This document shows, piece by piece, positions 37,523-46,586 of a stretch of DNA of 64,000 nt. The stretch's first letter is position 1. Each line of letters starts with the position of its first letter. The stretch is from Salirhabdus euzebyi (GTDB taxonomy: Bacteria > Bacillota > Bacilli > Bacillales > Alkalibacillaceae). The stretch spans positions 310,001 to 374,000 of the forward strand of contig NZ_JACHGH010000003.1 of assembly GCF_014207435.1 (NCBI RefSeq), read 5' to 3'. A program made the translations under genes and the position numbers. The notes beneath the pieces are model-generated. The model saw only the letters and a list, made by a program, of their open reading frames with translations. It made no database searches and had not been told where the DNA came from.

Positions 37523-39562
37523 TTAATCTAAAATTTGCCCTTGAATAACCGCATCTTTTTCCACCAAGTGACGTAACGGAGCATATGCGGGGTCACTGAA
37601 AAACTTTCCTGATTCGATTATCGTAACAGCATCCTGCCTTGCCGTTTCTAATGCACGATAGTCTTGGATGAGATCTGCCATTTTAAATTCAGGAAGTCCA
37701 CTTTGTTTTTTTCCAAAAAAATCTCCAGGACCTCTAAGCTTTAAATCTTCTTCCGATAATTCAAATCCATCATTTGTTTCGGTCATAATTCGCATTCTTT
37801 CTTTTCCGACATCCCCTTTTGGGTCGGCCATTAAAATACAATAGCTTTGCGCATGTCCACGTCCAACTCTTCCCCTTAGCTGGTGCAACTGAGACAATCC
37901 AAATCGTTCCGCATCATAAATTACCATTACGGTTGCATTCGGAACGTTAACCCCAACCTCAACGACAGTAGTGGAAACTAAAACTTGCACTTCATTATTA
38001 GCAAACTTTTTCATTACCTCATCTTTTTCATCAGAATGGAGTCGACCATGCATTAGTCCCACTTTTATCGATTCTGGAAAATGGGCTTCTAATTGATGAT
38101 ACACATCTACTGCATTTTGAATGTCAAGCTTGTCCGACTCTTCGATTAGTGGACAGATCATATATGCTTGATGCCCTTGTTGAACTTCTTTTTGAATAAA
38201 ATTCAATACTCTCTCTAACATATTGTCTTTTACCCAAAAAGTCTCCACAGGCTTTCTACCTTTTGGCATTTCATCAATAATCGATACGTCCATATCTCCA
38301 AATGTAGTGATTGCCATCGTTCTCGGTATAGGGGTTGCTGTCATAAATAATACATCAGGAAACAGACCTTTATCCCGTAGCGTACGCCGTTGCTCCACAC
38401 CAAATCGATGTTGTTCGTCCACAATGACAAATCCTAAGTCGTGGAAAAATACATCATCTTGTATTAAGGCATGTGTACCAATGACTATATCCGCTTCATT
38501 TTCCACTAACTTACGTAATATTTCCTTCCTTTTTTTCCCCTTTACCGAGCCTGTGAGTAACACAATTTCTCCATAACCTTCGAAAAGTTCTTTTAAGGAG
38601 TCATAGTGCTGCTCAGCCAAAATTTCTGTTGGTACCATAAGTGCCCCTTGCTTGCCTGCAGTTAAAGCAGCATAAAGACCAATTGCAGCCACTACGGTTT
38701 TACCGGAACCAACATCTCCTTGTAAAAGTCGATTCATGCGATATGCAGATTCCAAATCACGCAAAATTTCTTTTACTACTTTTTGCTGAGCCCCTGTTAG
38801 TGCAAAAGGTAGTTTTTGTACATAATCTTGAACAAGTTTTTTATTTATTTCTTTGGCTGTTCCTTTAGCCGCTTCTCTTTTTTGTTTCCTTAATAGCTGC
38901 ATCTTTAATTGAAAAAGAAGTAATTCTTCGTAAATAAACCTTCTTTTAGCGTGTTTAAGTAAGATTCGGTTATCTGGAAAATGAATTTGCTTTAAAGACT
39001 GTGACCTTGAAGGTATTTTATAATTCGTTAAAAATTCTTCTGGTAACGTTTCCTCTATTTGCTTCTCATATGTATGTAAGGCTGCTTTCATATTTTTCCG
39101 TAAGGAGCGTAACGTTAAATCTCCTTTAAGCGGATAAACTGGTTGAATAGTATCGTTTGTTTTCACTGTACCTTTTTTAAATTGACTAACTGTAATTTGA
39201 AGGCGATGCATGTCCCACTTTCCTGTGACGGTAACTATATCATCTCGTTGTAACTGTTTTTTCACAAAAGCTTGATTAAAAAAGACAGCTTTAACAGCTA
39301 TATGTTCCACTTCTAAAGTAAGGACAATTCTAGATTTTTTTCGGCCATAAAAGGTCAGGGAAGGTTCTGAAACAACCTTCCCTACTAATGTTGCCTTTTC
39401 ATTATGTTGTAGTTCCGTTAGCGGTTTAATTTCTTTTATGTCATATCGAAATGGGACATAGTTAAGAAAGTCTTCCACACTATGAATTCCTATTTCCGCT
39501 AACTCTGCCTCCATTTTCTCGCCAATACCTTTAATATTGGATACCGGTTCATTTGACAACAA
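37523..39562 (-). CDS. recG: RecG, ATP-dependent DNA helicase
   Basis: A 679-residue RecG. The N-terminal wedge/OB domain (with DIVTVTGKWD) remodels stalled forks. Helicase motifs are visible: LQGDVGSGKTVVAAIG (Walker A), DEQHRFGVEQR (DEQH box), FMTATPIPRTMAIT and QLRGRVGRGHAQSYC. It regresses forks and branch-migrates Holliday junctions. The start is TTG at 39560-39562 with a modest GAGTG ribosome site. It is downstream of sdaAA. Confidence 0.96.
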   Translation of the reverse strand: MLSNEPVSNIKGIGEKMEAELAEIGIHSVEDFLNYVPFRYDIKEIKPLTELQHNEKATLVGKVVSEPSLTFYGRKKSRIVLTLEVEHIAVKAVFFNQAFVKKQLQRDDIVTVTGKWDMHRLQITVSQFKKGTVKTNDTIQPVYPLKGDLTLRSLRKNMKAALHTYEKQIEETLPEEFLTNYKIPSRSQSLKQIHFPDNRILLKHAKRRFIYEELLLFQLKMQLLRKQKREAAKGTAKEINKKLVQDYVQKLPFALTGAQQKVVKEILRDLESAYRMNRLLQGDVGSGKTVVAAIGLYAALTAGKQGALMVPTEILAEQHYDSLKELFEGYGEIVLLTGSVKGKKRKEILRKLVENEADIVIGTHALIQDDVFFHDLGFVIVDEQHRFGVEQRRTLRDKGLFPDVLFMTATPIPRTMAITTFGDMDVSIIDEMPKGRKPVETFWVKDNMLERVLNFIQKEVQQGHQAYMICPLIEESDKLDIQNAVDVYHQLEAHFPESIKVGLMHGRLHSDEKDEVMKKFANNEVQVLVSTTVVEVGVNVPNATVMVIYDAERFGLSQLHQLRGRVGRGHAQSYCILMADPKGDVGKERMRIMTETNDGFELSEEDLKLRGPGDFFGKKQSGLPEFKMADLIQDYRALETARQDAVTIIESGKFFSDPAYAPLRHLVEKDAVIQGQILD

Positions 39563-39636
39563 CTAACTCACTCTTTCTATTTAGCTCTTATTATAGGGAA
39601 ATGTATTAACCTTCACATTTTATAAGGACTTCCCAA

Positions 39637-40512
39637 TTATTTCGAACTTCCATATATCATTTCTGCTAATCTTTTACCGGTTGGTGTTGCTGCTAAACCA
39701 CCTTGTGCTGTTTCTTTTAATGAGGTAGGCATAGCCTGCCCAATTTTGAACATTGCATCAATTACTTCATCACAAGGAATTCTGCTTGTTACACCAGCTA
39801 AAGCCATATCAGCTGAGACAATCGCTTGCGAAGCACCCATTGCATTTCGTTTTACACAAGGTACTTCTACAAGCCCAGCTACTGGGTCACATACTAAACC
39901 AAGTGTGTTTTTTAATGTTATGGCCATCGCTTCAGCAGATTGAGCTGGGGTACCCCCTGCCATTTCCACAATAGCCGCTGCTGCCATTCCAGCTGCAGAG
40001 CCCACTTCTGCTTGACATCCACCTGCTGCACCTGAAATAGACGCATTATTTGCAACAACTTGCCCAAAAGCCCCTGCTGTAAATAAATAACGAACCATTT
40101 GTTCTCTTGTTGGTTTTAATTTTTCTTTTACTGCAAATAGTGTACCAGGAACACATCCAGCACTGCCAGCAGTAGGGGTTGCACATATAATTCCCATTGC
40201 AGCGTTGACTTCATTTGTAGCTACCGCTTTACTAACAGCATCTAAAAGTAAATAGCCAGATAATGGTTCTTTTTCTTGCATATATTTTTGAATGAGCACA
40301 GCATCCCCACCAGTTAAACCCGAACGAGATTGAACTCCTTTAAGACCATCCTCTACAGCCTTTTCCATTACTTCTAGATTTGCTTCCATTTGCTCCATCA
40401 CTTTTTCACGTGATTTTTCCGTTACTTTCATTTCCTGTCTTATCATCACTTCGGAAATGGATATATGTTGACTTTCAGTTAATTCAATTAATTCCTTCAC
40501 ATTACGAAACAA
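39637..40512 (-). CDS. sdaAA: L-serine dehydratase alpha subunit
   Basis: A 291-residue iron-sulfur subunit. Cysteines that can bind the [4Fe-4S] cluster occur in ICATPTAGSAGCVPG, LVCDPVAGLVEVPCVKRNA. It deaminates L-serine to pyruvate and ammonia together with SdaAB. The start is taken as TTG at 40510-40512 (reading FRNVKELIEL next) because AAGGGGG lies seven bases upstream. The ATG six codons earlier would put that site inside the gene. Confidence 0.94.
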   Translation of the reverse strand: MFRNVKELIELTESQHISISEVMIRQEMKVTEKSREKVMEQMEANLEVMEKAVEDGLKGVQSRSGLTGGDAVLIQKYMQEKEPLSGYLLLDAVSKAVATNEVNAAMGIICATPTAGSAGCVPGTLFAVKEKLKPTREQMVRYLFTAGAFGQVVANNASISGAAGGCQAEVGSAAGMAAAAIVEMAGGTPAQSAEAMAITLKNTLGLVCDPVAGLVEVPCVKRNAMGASQAIVSADMALAGVTSRIPCDEVIDAMFKIGQAMPTSLKETAQGGLAATPTGKRLAEMIYGSSK

Positions 40513-40553
40513 AAGAAAAACCCCCTTCATGTAAGCGGTTTCGAAATAATCCT

Positions 40554-41216
40554 TTACTCTGAAACCTTAACGACCTGTAATATGTTATTCTCTTTTTCTA
40601 ATTGCGTAATGATCTGAACATCAATGTTTTGGTCTGTTTCAATAACCATTAGCGCTTCTTTTCCTTGCTCTCTCCTGGACACTTCCATTCGACCAATATT
40701 AATTTCATATTTAGCTAATATTTGCGTGACTGCTGCAATCGCTCCGAAGCGATCATTATGCAAAACTAAAATAGCAGGGTGATGCCCGGAAAGATTTAAA
40801 TCAAATCCATTTAACTCTGTAATTTCCGCCTTACCTCCACCGATAGAAATACCAACTAATTCAAGGCTAGCATCATCATCACCAATATGAATTTTGGCTG
40901 TATTTGGATGCTCAGGAACTGCATCTTCTTCAATAAAATTGATTTTCATGCCTTTTTCATTTGCTATATTAATAGATTCACTAATCCGTGTATCAAACGT
41001 ATCAAAATCTAATAATCCTCCAATAATGGCAACGTCTGTACCATGTCCTTTATATGTGCTCGCAAAAGAACCGTACAAGTGAATATTTGCCCACTTTGGC
41101 TCTCGTCCAAAGAGCTTTCTTGCCATACGTCCAATTCTAGCAGCACCAGCGGTATGGGAACTAGATGGCCCAATCATAATAGGTCCAATAATATCAAAAA
41201 CTGATCTATATTTCAT
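40554..41216 (-). CDS. sdaAB: L-serine dehydratase beta subunit
   Basis: A 220-residue subunit with MIGPSSSHTAGAARIGRMA, the serine dehydratase signature, and a C-terminal ACT domain (about 145-220; LVLHNDRFGAIAAVTQILAKY). It pairs with SdaAA 41 bases downstream. The start is the ATG at 41214-41216 after AAGGAAGGTG; 27 in-frame codons upstream have no ribosome site. Confidence 0.94.
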   Translation of the reverse strand: MKYRSVFDIIGPIMIGPSSSHTAGAARIGRMARKLFGREPKWANIHLYGSFASTYKGHGTDVAIIGGLLDFDTFDTRISESINIANEKGMKINFIEEDAVPEHPNTAKIHIGDDDASLELVGISIGGGKAEITELNGFDLNLSGHHPAILVLHNDRFGAIAAVTQILAKYEINIGRMEVSRREQGKEALMVIETDQNIDVQIITQLEKENNILQVVKVSE

Positions 41217-41268
41217 CGTAATTTTCACCTTCCTTAAGTCAGGGTTGAAAACAGACTTCCTTACTCTT

Positions 41269-41297
41269 ATTTTATCTAGAAATGTGTCGCTTGCCAA
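41269..41297 (-). promoter_or_regulatory. Sigma-A promoter of sdaAB-sdaAA
   Basis: On the minus strand TTGGCA (41292-41297), 17 bases, TAAAAT (41269-41274). It lies between the fakA terminator and sdaAB. Confidence 0.7.
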
Positions 41298-41353
41298 ATA
41301 CTATTCTACTTTTGGGCCTTCTAAATTATTCCACTACTAATTATGGCAGAAAA

Positions 41354-41383
41354 AAACGTGTTGGAAAACATTCCAACACGTTT
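41354..41383 (-). terminator. Terminator after yloU-fakA
   Basis: A perfect 13-bp stem AAACGTGTTGGAA / TTCCAACACGTTT with a 4-base loop, followed by TTTTT on the minus strand. Confidence 0.93.
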
Positions 41384-41387
41384 GAAC

Positions 41388-43061
41388 TTACTCAACAGAG
41401 AAAATAAATGAATAAATAGGTTGATTCCCTTTATGAACTTCGACTTCAAGATCCTCAAAGTTCTCTTCTAAATAACTCTCTATTGCTTCAACTTCCTCAT
41501 CTGTACCATCTTCACCTTGTAAAATGGTAATGATTTCATCCTCTTCATCATCAATTAAATTAGCTAACAATTCCTTGATAACTTCTAATTTGTTTTGATG
41601 TGAGGATTGGATTTTGCCATCAGCAATCCCCATGAAGTTTCCTTTTTCTATCGTTATACCCTCAATTTGTGTATCACGAACAGCATATGTGATTTGACCT
41701 GTCTTTACAGACTCAGCCGCTTCCTGCATGGCTGCTTTATTTTCGTCTAAGGATTGTTCAGGATGGAACATGAGTAAGGCACTCATTCCCTGAGGAACTG
41801 TTTTTGTTGGGATAACAGCAACTTCACATTCTGCTAACTCAACCGCCTGCTCTGCTGCCATTAAAATATTTTTATTGTTCGGCATGACAAGTACTTTTTT
41901 TGCATTTGCCTTGTTAATAGCCTCCGCAATGTCCTGCGTACTTGGATTCATTGTTTGACCGCCTTCAATAACAACTGTAGCACCAAGACTTTCAAACAAC
42001 TTCTTAATTCCATCACCCATTGCAACTGTTACAATTCCAAATTCACTCTTTTCTTTTGGTGCTGATTTTTTCTCCTGTTTGTCACCAACAATAGACGTAT
42101 GTTGTTCACGCATATTTTCGATTTTTAAGTTGATCAAGCTTCCGTATTGTTGACCATATGTTAACACTTCACCAGGATATTCAGCATGGATATGCACCTT
42201 TACGATTTCCTCATCCGATACAACAAGCAAGGAATCCCCATGGTTACTTAATGCATTACGGAAATCATCTTCGTTAAAAGCGTTTTCAGCTAATTTATCT
42301 TCCTCAAATTTCACCATAAACTCTGTGCAATAACCAAACTCAATTTCGGATGTATCCATGAAGTCTTGGTGCATTTTATGGTGTTCAGCGTTAACCATAT
42401 CATCCATGCCAGGACCTGACACAGACGTCTCAGGAAGTTCTTCACCTTTCAAAGATGCAAGAAATCCTTCGTATACAGTAACGAGACCTTGCCCACCACT
42501 ATCAACAACCCCAACTTCCTTTAAAACAGGTAGAAGGTCAGGAGTTCTTTGTAGGGATTTTTTCGCTTCATCTAAAACAATTTCCATCAACTGTACAACA
42601 TCTTTAGCCGTTTTGGCAGATTTTTTACCTGCCTTTGCAGCATCCTTCGCAACGGTAAGAATTGTACCTTCTACAGGCTTCATTACAGCTTTATATGCTG
42701 TTTCTACTCCTGCTTCAAACGCATCAGCTAAATCAACAGCCGTTAGGGAATCTTTTTCTTTTACGGATCTAGAAAAACCACGGAATAATTGTGATAAAAT
42801 TACTCCAGAGTTACCTCTAGCACCCATCAATAAGCCTTTTGCTAAAGTTTCAGCTACGACACCAGCATGACTTTCATTTAACTTTCTTACTTCTGCAGCA
42901 CCAGAAGTCATCGTTAAATTCATGTTAGTGCCCGTATCACCATCGGGAACCGGAAAAACATTCAATGCATCAATCATTTTTGTGTTATTTGTTAAATGGT
43001 TAGCTCCCAAAAGAACCATTTGCGCGAACACTGTTCCATCTATCTTTTGTACCGTTGTCAC
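41388..43061 (-). CDS. fakA: FakA (YloV), fatty acid kinase ATP-binding subunit
   Basis: A 557-residue protein with an N-terminal DhaL (Dak2) kinase domain showing ALNVFPVPDGDTGTNMNLT and LLMGARGNSGVILSQLFRG. A middle domain and a C-terminal FakA-type domain (with PNNKNILMAAEQAV) follow. In Firmicutes FakA with a FakB carrier phosphorylates exogenous fatty acids for PlsX/PlsY. The start chosen is GTG at 43059-43061, eight bases after AAGGAGG; the ATG six codons upstream includes that site. It follows yloU. Confidence 0.94.
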   Translation of the reverse strand: MTTVQKIDGTVFAQMVLLGANHLTNNTKMIDALNVFPVPDGDTGTNMNLTMTSGAAEVRKLNESHAGVVAETLAKGLLMGARGNSGVILSQLFRGFSRSVKEKDSLTAVDLADAFEAGVETAYKAVMKPVEGTILTVAKDAAKAGKKSAKTAKDVVQLMEIVLDEAKKSLQRTPDLLPVLKEVGVVDSGGQGLVTVYEGFLASLKGEELPETSVSGPGMDDMVNAEHHKMHQDFMDTSEIEFGYCTEFMVKFEEDKLAENAFNEDDFRNALSNHGDSLLVVSDEEIVKVHIHAEYPGEVLTYGQQYGSLINLKIENMREQHTSIVGDKQEKKSAPKEKSEFGIVTVAMGDGIKKLFESLGATVVIEGGQTMNPSTQDIAEAINKANAKKVLVMPNNKNILMAAEQAVELAECEVAVIPTKTVPQGMSALLMFHPEQSLDENKAAMQEAAESVKTGQITYAVRDTQIEGITIEKGNFMGIADGKIQSSHQNKLEVIKELLANLIDDEEDEIITILQGEDGTDEEVEAIESYLEENFEDLEVEVHKGNQPIYSFIFSVE

Positions 43062-43096
43062 TCCTATATCCTCCTTCATGCGTCAATAGCCTATTG

Positions 43097-43459
43097 TCAA
43101 GAATTCGTTACTCGAACACCTTGTATAAAAATATTTACAGAATCAACGTTTAAACCTACCGTTTTACTTAGCGTATATTTCACTTGATTCTGAACGTTGT
43201 GTGCGACTTCCGAAATTTTTGTACCGTAGCTTACAATGATATACATATCAATATGTATTTCATCGTTTTCTTGACGTACGACGACACCTTTTGAATAATT
43301 TTCTTTACGTAAAATTTCAGCAAGCCCATCTCTTAATTGTTTCTTTGAGGCCATTCCAACAATTCCGTAGCATTCAACAGCAGCACCACCAGCAATAGTC
43401 GAAATAACTTCTGTAGTAATGGTTACATGACCGTATTCATTTTGTAAGTCAATGGACAT
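43097..43459 (-). CDS. yloU: YloU, Asp23/Gls24 family envelope-stress protein
   Basis: A 120-residue Asp23/Gls24 (DUF322) protein with VTITTEVISTIAGGAAVECYG and VRQENDEIHIDMYIIVSYG. Members are abundant cytoplasmic, sometimes membrane-associated, proteins linked to envelope stress, and are often found next to fakA. The start is the ATG at 43457-43459 after GAGGAGGATTTAT; six upstream in-frame codons include the ribosome site. Confidence 0.93.
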   Translation of the reverse strand: MSIDLQNEYGHVTITTEVISTIAGGAAVECYGIVGMASKKQLRDGLAEILRKENYSKGVVVRQENDEIHIDMYIIVSYGTKISEVAHNVQNQVKYTLSKTVGLNVDSVNIFIQGVRVTNS

Positions 43460-43621
43460 ATAAATCCTCCTCTTCAACTTAACTCTAGCTATGGTTATTT
43501 TACTACAAAGGATATTGTTTTAAAAGATAAGGTATGTATGATTGCAATACCCCTCTAATACAATGAAATAAAAATCATGTGATGTCAAGATATTTAACTT
43601 GATATTATTATATGTAGAGCA

Positions 43622-43650
43622 TTGCATTCTTAATAGTATTGTGATAAATT
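43622..43650 (+). promoter_or_regulatory. Extended -10 sigma-A promoter of rpmB
   Basis: TTGCAT (43622-43627), 17 bases, TAAATT (43645-43650) preceded by TGA, giving TGaTAAATT. It would start transcription near 43657 and give a leader of about 165 bases. The 362-base gap 43460-43821 holds this promoter, the leader hairpins, and presumably the divergent yloU promoter, which I could not pin down. Confidence 0.6.
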
Positions 43651-43656
43651 GATTAA

Positions 43657-43821
43657 GTATGTAATGACTTAAAACAAAAGATCAGTTGATAATCTTATGG
43701 TTTATCAATCGTGAAATTGTCCTTTAATCGGCTGAAAACCGATCGACCTTTATGGTTGGCATACTATTCTTCATTTTTATGAAGAAAGTATTAGAATGAT
43801 TCACAGGTAGGAGGGATTACA
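43657..43821 (+). promoter_or_regulatory. Structured 5' leader of rpmB
   Basis: Three hairpins follow one another: TTGATAA/TTATCAA (about 43689-43710), ATCGG-CTGAAAA-CCGAT (about 43726-43742), and a 13-bp stem with one bulge, ATACTATTCTTCAT, loop TTTT, ATGAAGAAAGTAT (43761-43791). The last ends 15 bases before the ribosome site AGGTAGGAGGG. There is no T tract. This could be a translational control element; the leader is inferred from the promoter call. Confidence 0.5.
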
Positions 43822-44010
43822 TTGGCTCGTAAATGTGTTGTTACTGGACGTAAAACTCGTACAGGTAATGCGCGTTCTCATGCGATGAATGCAAATAAAC
43901 GTACGTGGAAATCAAATGTACAAAAAGTTCGCGTTATGATTGATGGCAAACCTCAACGTGTTTATGTTTCAGCTCGTGCGCTTAAATCAGGCAAAATTGA
44001 ACGCGTTTAA
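43822..44010 (+). CDS. rpmB: 50S ribosomal protein L28
   Basis: A 62-residue basic L28 with [29 protein letters not shown] (in parts) and [15 protein letters not shown]-like end ([18 protein letters not shown]). The zinc-binding Cys set is reduced to a single Cys, so this is the zinc-free type. The start is TTG at 43822 with a strong GTAGGAGGG site. It stands alone on the plus strand between convergent spoVM and divergent yloU. Confidence 0.97.
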   Translation: MARKCVVTGRKTRTGNARSHAMNANKRTWKSNVQKVRVMIDGKPQRVYVSARALKSGKIERV

Positions 44011-44032
44011 GTTATAGTGTTAAAAACGCAAG

Positions 44033-44058
44033 CGCCAATAGCCCCTTGGAGATTGGCG
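44033..44058. repeat. GC-richer inverted repeat downstream of rpmB
   Basis: CGCCAAT (44033-44039) and ATTGGCG (44052-44058) enclose AGCCCCTTGGAG. The surrounding CGCAAGCGCC and GCGGCACAGCTAGAC is more GC-rich than its neighbours and resembles dispersed Bacillaceae repeats. It lies before the rpmB terminator. I do not know its function. Confidence 0.45.
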
Positions 44059-44091
44059 GCACAGCTAGACATAATTGCATATTAATCAATG

Positions 44092-44124
44092 AAAAAAGCT
44101 GTCGATATCCTCGACAGCTTTTTT
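44092..44124. terminator. Bidirectional terminator between rpmB and spoVM
   Basis: AAAAAAGCTGTCGA, loop TATCC, TCGACAGCTTTTTT forms a perfect 14-bp stem with T tracts in both directions. Confidence 0.94.
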
Positions 44125-44166
44125 TCATTGTTTTGCCCAACTTTGATTAAAGTTATGGTATAGCAA

Positions 44167-44247
44167 TTAATCTTTTTTGAATATACCAATAATTGCTCTA
44201 ACCATCCCACCGAGAAACTTTGGGAGTTTAATCGTATAAAATTTCAA
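44167..44247 (-). CDS. spoVM: SpoVM, spore-coat anchoring peptide
   Basis: A 26-codon gene encodes the peptide whose first part is MKFYTIKLPKFLGGMVRA and whose end is IIGIFKKD. This is the amphipathic SpoVM helix, including the Pro9 that lets it sense the convex forespore membrane. It anchors SpoIVA and starts coat assembly. The start codon is TTG at 44245-44247, behind GAGGAGGGGG with five bases spacing. Position between thiN and rpmB matches B. subtilis. Its presence shows the organism is, or descends from, a spore former. Confidence 0.95.
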   Translation of the reverse strand: MKFYTIKLPKFLGGMVRAIIGIFKKD

Positions 44248-44315
44248 TTGTTCCCCCTCCTCTAACCTTCAAAGTCAAAGACCCAAAACCTAACGAATAA
44301 TAAGAATGACGTACA

Positions 44316-44969
44316 TTAATCCAGCACATCACGGCTCTTTACAACTATTAATATGCCTGAGGTAAAGGAAAAAGTACCAATTTTTCCATTTAACTGATTG
44401 GAAATACAAAGTGTTGATCCAAATTGTACCTCTTTGTCCTTTAATGGATAAATAAATCCTTCTAAAGTCAAATCTAAAACCGATAGGCTCTGTGGTATGA
44501 ACGAAATATATTTAAATTTAGGCTCATATTCAATTTTATGCATACCAGGAAGTTTTAGTTCTATCCAATTTGATTTATTTATCAATACCCCTTTTATTCC
44601 TGCTTTTTCAATCCGATAAAGCATGTGAATATTGATAAGCTCATGGTCTAATCTTCCACCAGTTACCCCAAAGAGATAAATAATGTCTGGATTTATTTCT
44701 ATTGCTTTTTGGATGGCGAGTTCTAAATCAGTTTCGTCTTTTTGGGTAGAATACGTTTCTATTTTTATCGAACACTGATCAATCGTAAGCATTTCATCCG
44801 CATTAATAGAATCAAAATCTCCCACCCCTATTTGCGGGATAATATTATGCTCCAATAATGTTAAATTCCCACGGTCAGCTCCAATCCAGAAAACAGAATC
44901 AGAATCATATTCTTTTAAATCAGGAAGATCTTGTGCAGGACCTCCCCCAACTACGCCCACAATTTTCAT
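44316..44969 (-). CDS. thiN: Thiamine pyrophosphokinase
   Basis: A 217-residue thiamine pyrophosphokinase with VGGGPAQDLPDL, FWIGADRGNLTLLE, VGDFDSIN and TQKDETDLELAI motifs that bind ATP and thiamine. A C-terminal beta domain follows. It makes thiamine diphosphate from thiamine. The start is the ATG at 44967-44969, after AAGGGTGATTCAG; an in-frame GTG three codons upstream lies in the ribosome site. Confidence 0.95.
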   Translation of the reverse strand: MKIVGVVGGGPAQDLPDLKEYDSDSVFWIGADRGNLTLLEHNIIPQIGVGDFDSINADEMLTIDQCSIKIETYSTQKDETDLELAIQKAIEINPDIIYLFGVTGGRLDHELINIHMLYRIEKAGIKGVLINKSNWIELKLPGMHKIEYEPKFKYISFIPQSLSVLDLTLEGFIYPLKDKEVQFGSTLCISNQLNGKIGTFSFTSGILIVVKSRDVLD

Positions 44970-45010
44970 CTGAATCACCCTTATTCGTATTTCATTTCGA
45001 GAAAAATGAA

Positions 45011-45034
45011 GATAGCTGCCTATTGGCAGCTATC
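45011..45034 (-). terminator. Terminator overlapping the rpe stop codon
   Basis: GATAGCTGCC, loop AATA, GGCAGCTATC forms a perfect 10-bp stem whose first arm contains the rpe TAG stop, followed by CTTCATTTTTC on the minus strand. Confidence 0.75.
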
Positions 45035-45683
45035 GAATAGATTGTAAAATATTATCAATTGCTTGCTTCCGATCAGGAAAATTAAAGACAGCACTTCCAG
45101 CAACTAATATATCAGCACCAGCATCTACACATGTTTTTGCCGTATTCACATTAACGCCACCGTCAATTTCAATATCAAAATGCAAACCATCTTCCTCTCT
45201 CCATTTGGCAATTTGACTAATTTTTGGAACAACCGAGGAAATAAACTTTTGACCACCAAAGCCTGGATTAACAGTCATTAGTAGTACAAGGTCCACATCC
45301 TGTAAAATTGGACGTATTAACTCAGCAGATGTGGCTGGGTTTAAAACAACTCCCGCTTTAACCCCTTCCCCTTTAATTAATTGAATTGTTCGATGCAAAT
45401 GGGTACATGCTTCTTGGTGAACCGTTATAAAATCTGCACCAGCCTTTGCAAACAAAGGGATATATTTGTCTGGATCTTCAATCATCAAGTGTACATCTAA
45501 TGGAAGATCGGTAATAGGTCGAATCGCATCTACAATGAAAGGACCAATCGTAATGTTTGGCACAAAATGTCCATCCATTACATCAATATGAAGATAGTCA
45601 GCCCCTGCTTTTTCTACATCTTTAATTTCATCACCTAATTTTGCAAAGTTAGCTGATAAAATGGAAGGTGCTATTTTCGTCAT
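45030..45683 (-). CDS. rpe: Ribulose-phosphate 3-epimerase
   Basis: A 217-residue TIM barrel with [47 protein letters not shown] and [11 protein letters not shown]. These carry the metal-binding His/Asp and catalytic Asp residues. It interconverts ribulose-5-phosphate and xylulose-5-phosphate in the pentose phosphate path. It follows rsgA by two bases. Confidence 0.97.
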   Translation of the reverse strand: MTKIAPSILSANFAKLGDEIKDVEKAGADYLHIDVMDGHFVPNITIGPFIVDAIRPITDLPLDVHLMIEDPDKYIPLFAKAGADFITVHQEACTHLHRTIQLIKGEGVKAGVVLNPATSAELIRPILQDVDLVLLMTVNPGFGGQKFISSVVPKISQIAKWREEDGLHFDIEIDGGVNVNTAKTCVDAGADILVAGSAVFNFPDRKQAIDNILQSIR

Positions 45684-45685
45684 GA

Positions 45686-46567
45686 CTAATACCTCGGCTT
45701 CCTATTGTGAATTTCGTCCAAAAACTGTAAATAATGATTGTAACGGAGAGAACTAATTTCTCCTATTTCAACAGCTTCCTTCACTGCACATTTTGGTTCC
45801 TTATGATGCTGACAGCCTCTAAACTTACAATCATTAATACGTTCTAGCATTTCAGGAAAGTAGTACGTAAGATCAGAGACTTCTATTTCCGTAAACTCTA
45901 ACGAACTAAAGCCCGGAGTATCCGCAACATGTCCACCACACAATGAAATTAACTCTACATGCCTCGTCGTATGCTTTCCTCTACCCAAACTCTCTGAAAT
46001 AATATTCGTCTCCAAATTCAATCCAGGTTTTAAAGCATTTAACAAAGAAGATTTCCCTACACCTGACTGGCCAGCTATAACAGACGTTTTCCCTTCAATA
46101 AAAGGGATAATCATATCCGCTTGCTCTTTAACCTTCGCAGAACTTAGAAGGACAGGATAACCCATTTTTTCGTATTCTTTTTTAAATTGCATCATTTTTT
46201 CATTTGTTTTTTCATCAATTAGATCCATTTTGGATATAACGATAACAGGCTCAATGCCATTGGATTCAACTAAAACGAGAAAACGGTCAAGTAAAAGAGC
46301 ATTAAATTCTGGCTGAGTTGCTGACGTCACAATAATTGCCTGATCAATGTTAGCAACTGGAGGACGTATTAGTTCATTTTTACGCTCATTAACTTGAACA
46401 ACATAGCCGTCCCCGTCGTCCTGAATATCAATTTCTACATCATCTCCAACAAGCGGATTAATCTTTTGTTTTCGAAACAGTCCTCTACCTCTACATTGAT
46501 AAACCTGATCATCAGCCTCTACATAATAAAAACCACTTAATGCCTTTACAATCTTCCCTTTCGTCAT
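45686..46567 (-). CDS. rsgA: RsgA (CpgA), 30S-assembly GTPase
   Basis: A 293-residue circularly permuted GTPase. An N-terminal OB fold (about 1-65) is followed by the G domain with SKMDLID before the P-loop [15 protein letters not shown], then [10 protein letters not shown]-terminal zinc knuckle [14 protein letters not shown] ends the protein. It checks late 30S maturation; in Bacillus it is a substrate of PrkC, encoded next door. The start is the ATG at 46565-46567 behind AAGGTGGG. Confidence 0.96.
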   Translation of the reverse strand: MTKGKIVKALSGFYYVEADDQVYQCRGRGLFRKQKINPLVGDDVEIDIQDDGDGYVVQVNERKNELIRPPVANIDQAIIVTSATQPEFNALLLDRFLVLVESNGIEPVIVISKMDLIDEKTNEKMMQFKKEYEKMGYPVLLSSAKVKEQADMIIPFIEGKTSVIAGQSGVGKSSLLNALKPGLNLETNIISESLGRGKHTTRHVELISLCGGHVADTPGFSSLEFTEIEVSDLTYYFPEMLERINDCKFRGCQHHKEPKCAVKEAVEIGEISSLRYNHYLQFLDEIHNRKPRY

Positions 46568-46586
46568 TCTATACAATCCCACCTTC

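Noticed and set aside
42358-42870. Long open frame on the plus strand opposite fakA
   Set aside because: It is fully antisense to a well-conserved gene, has no ribosome site and its product is low-complexity Ser/Thr/Pro-rich.
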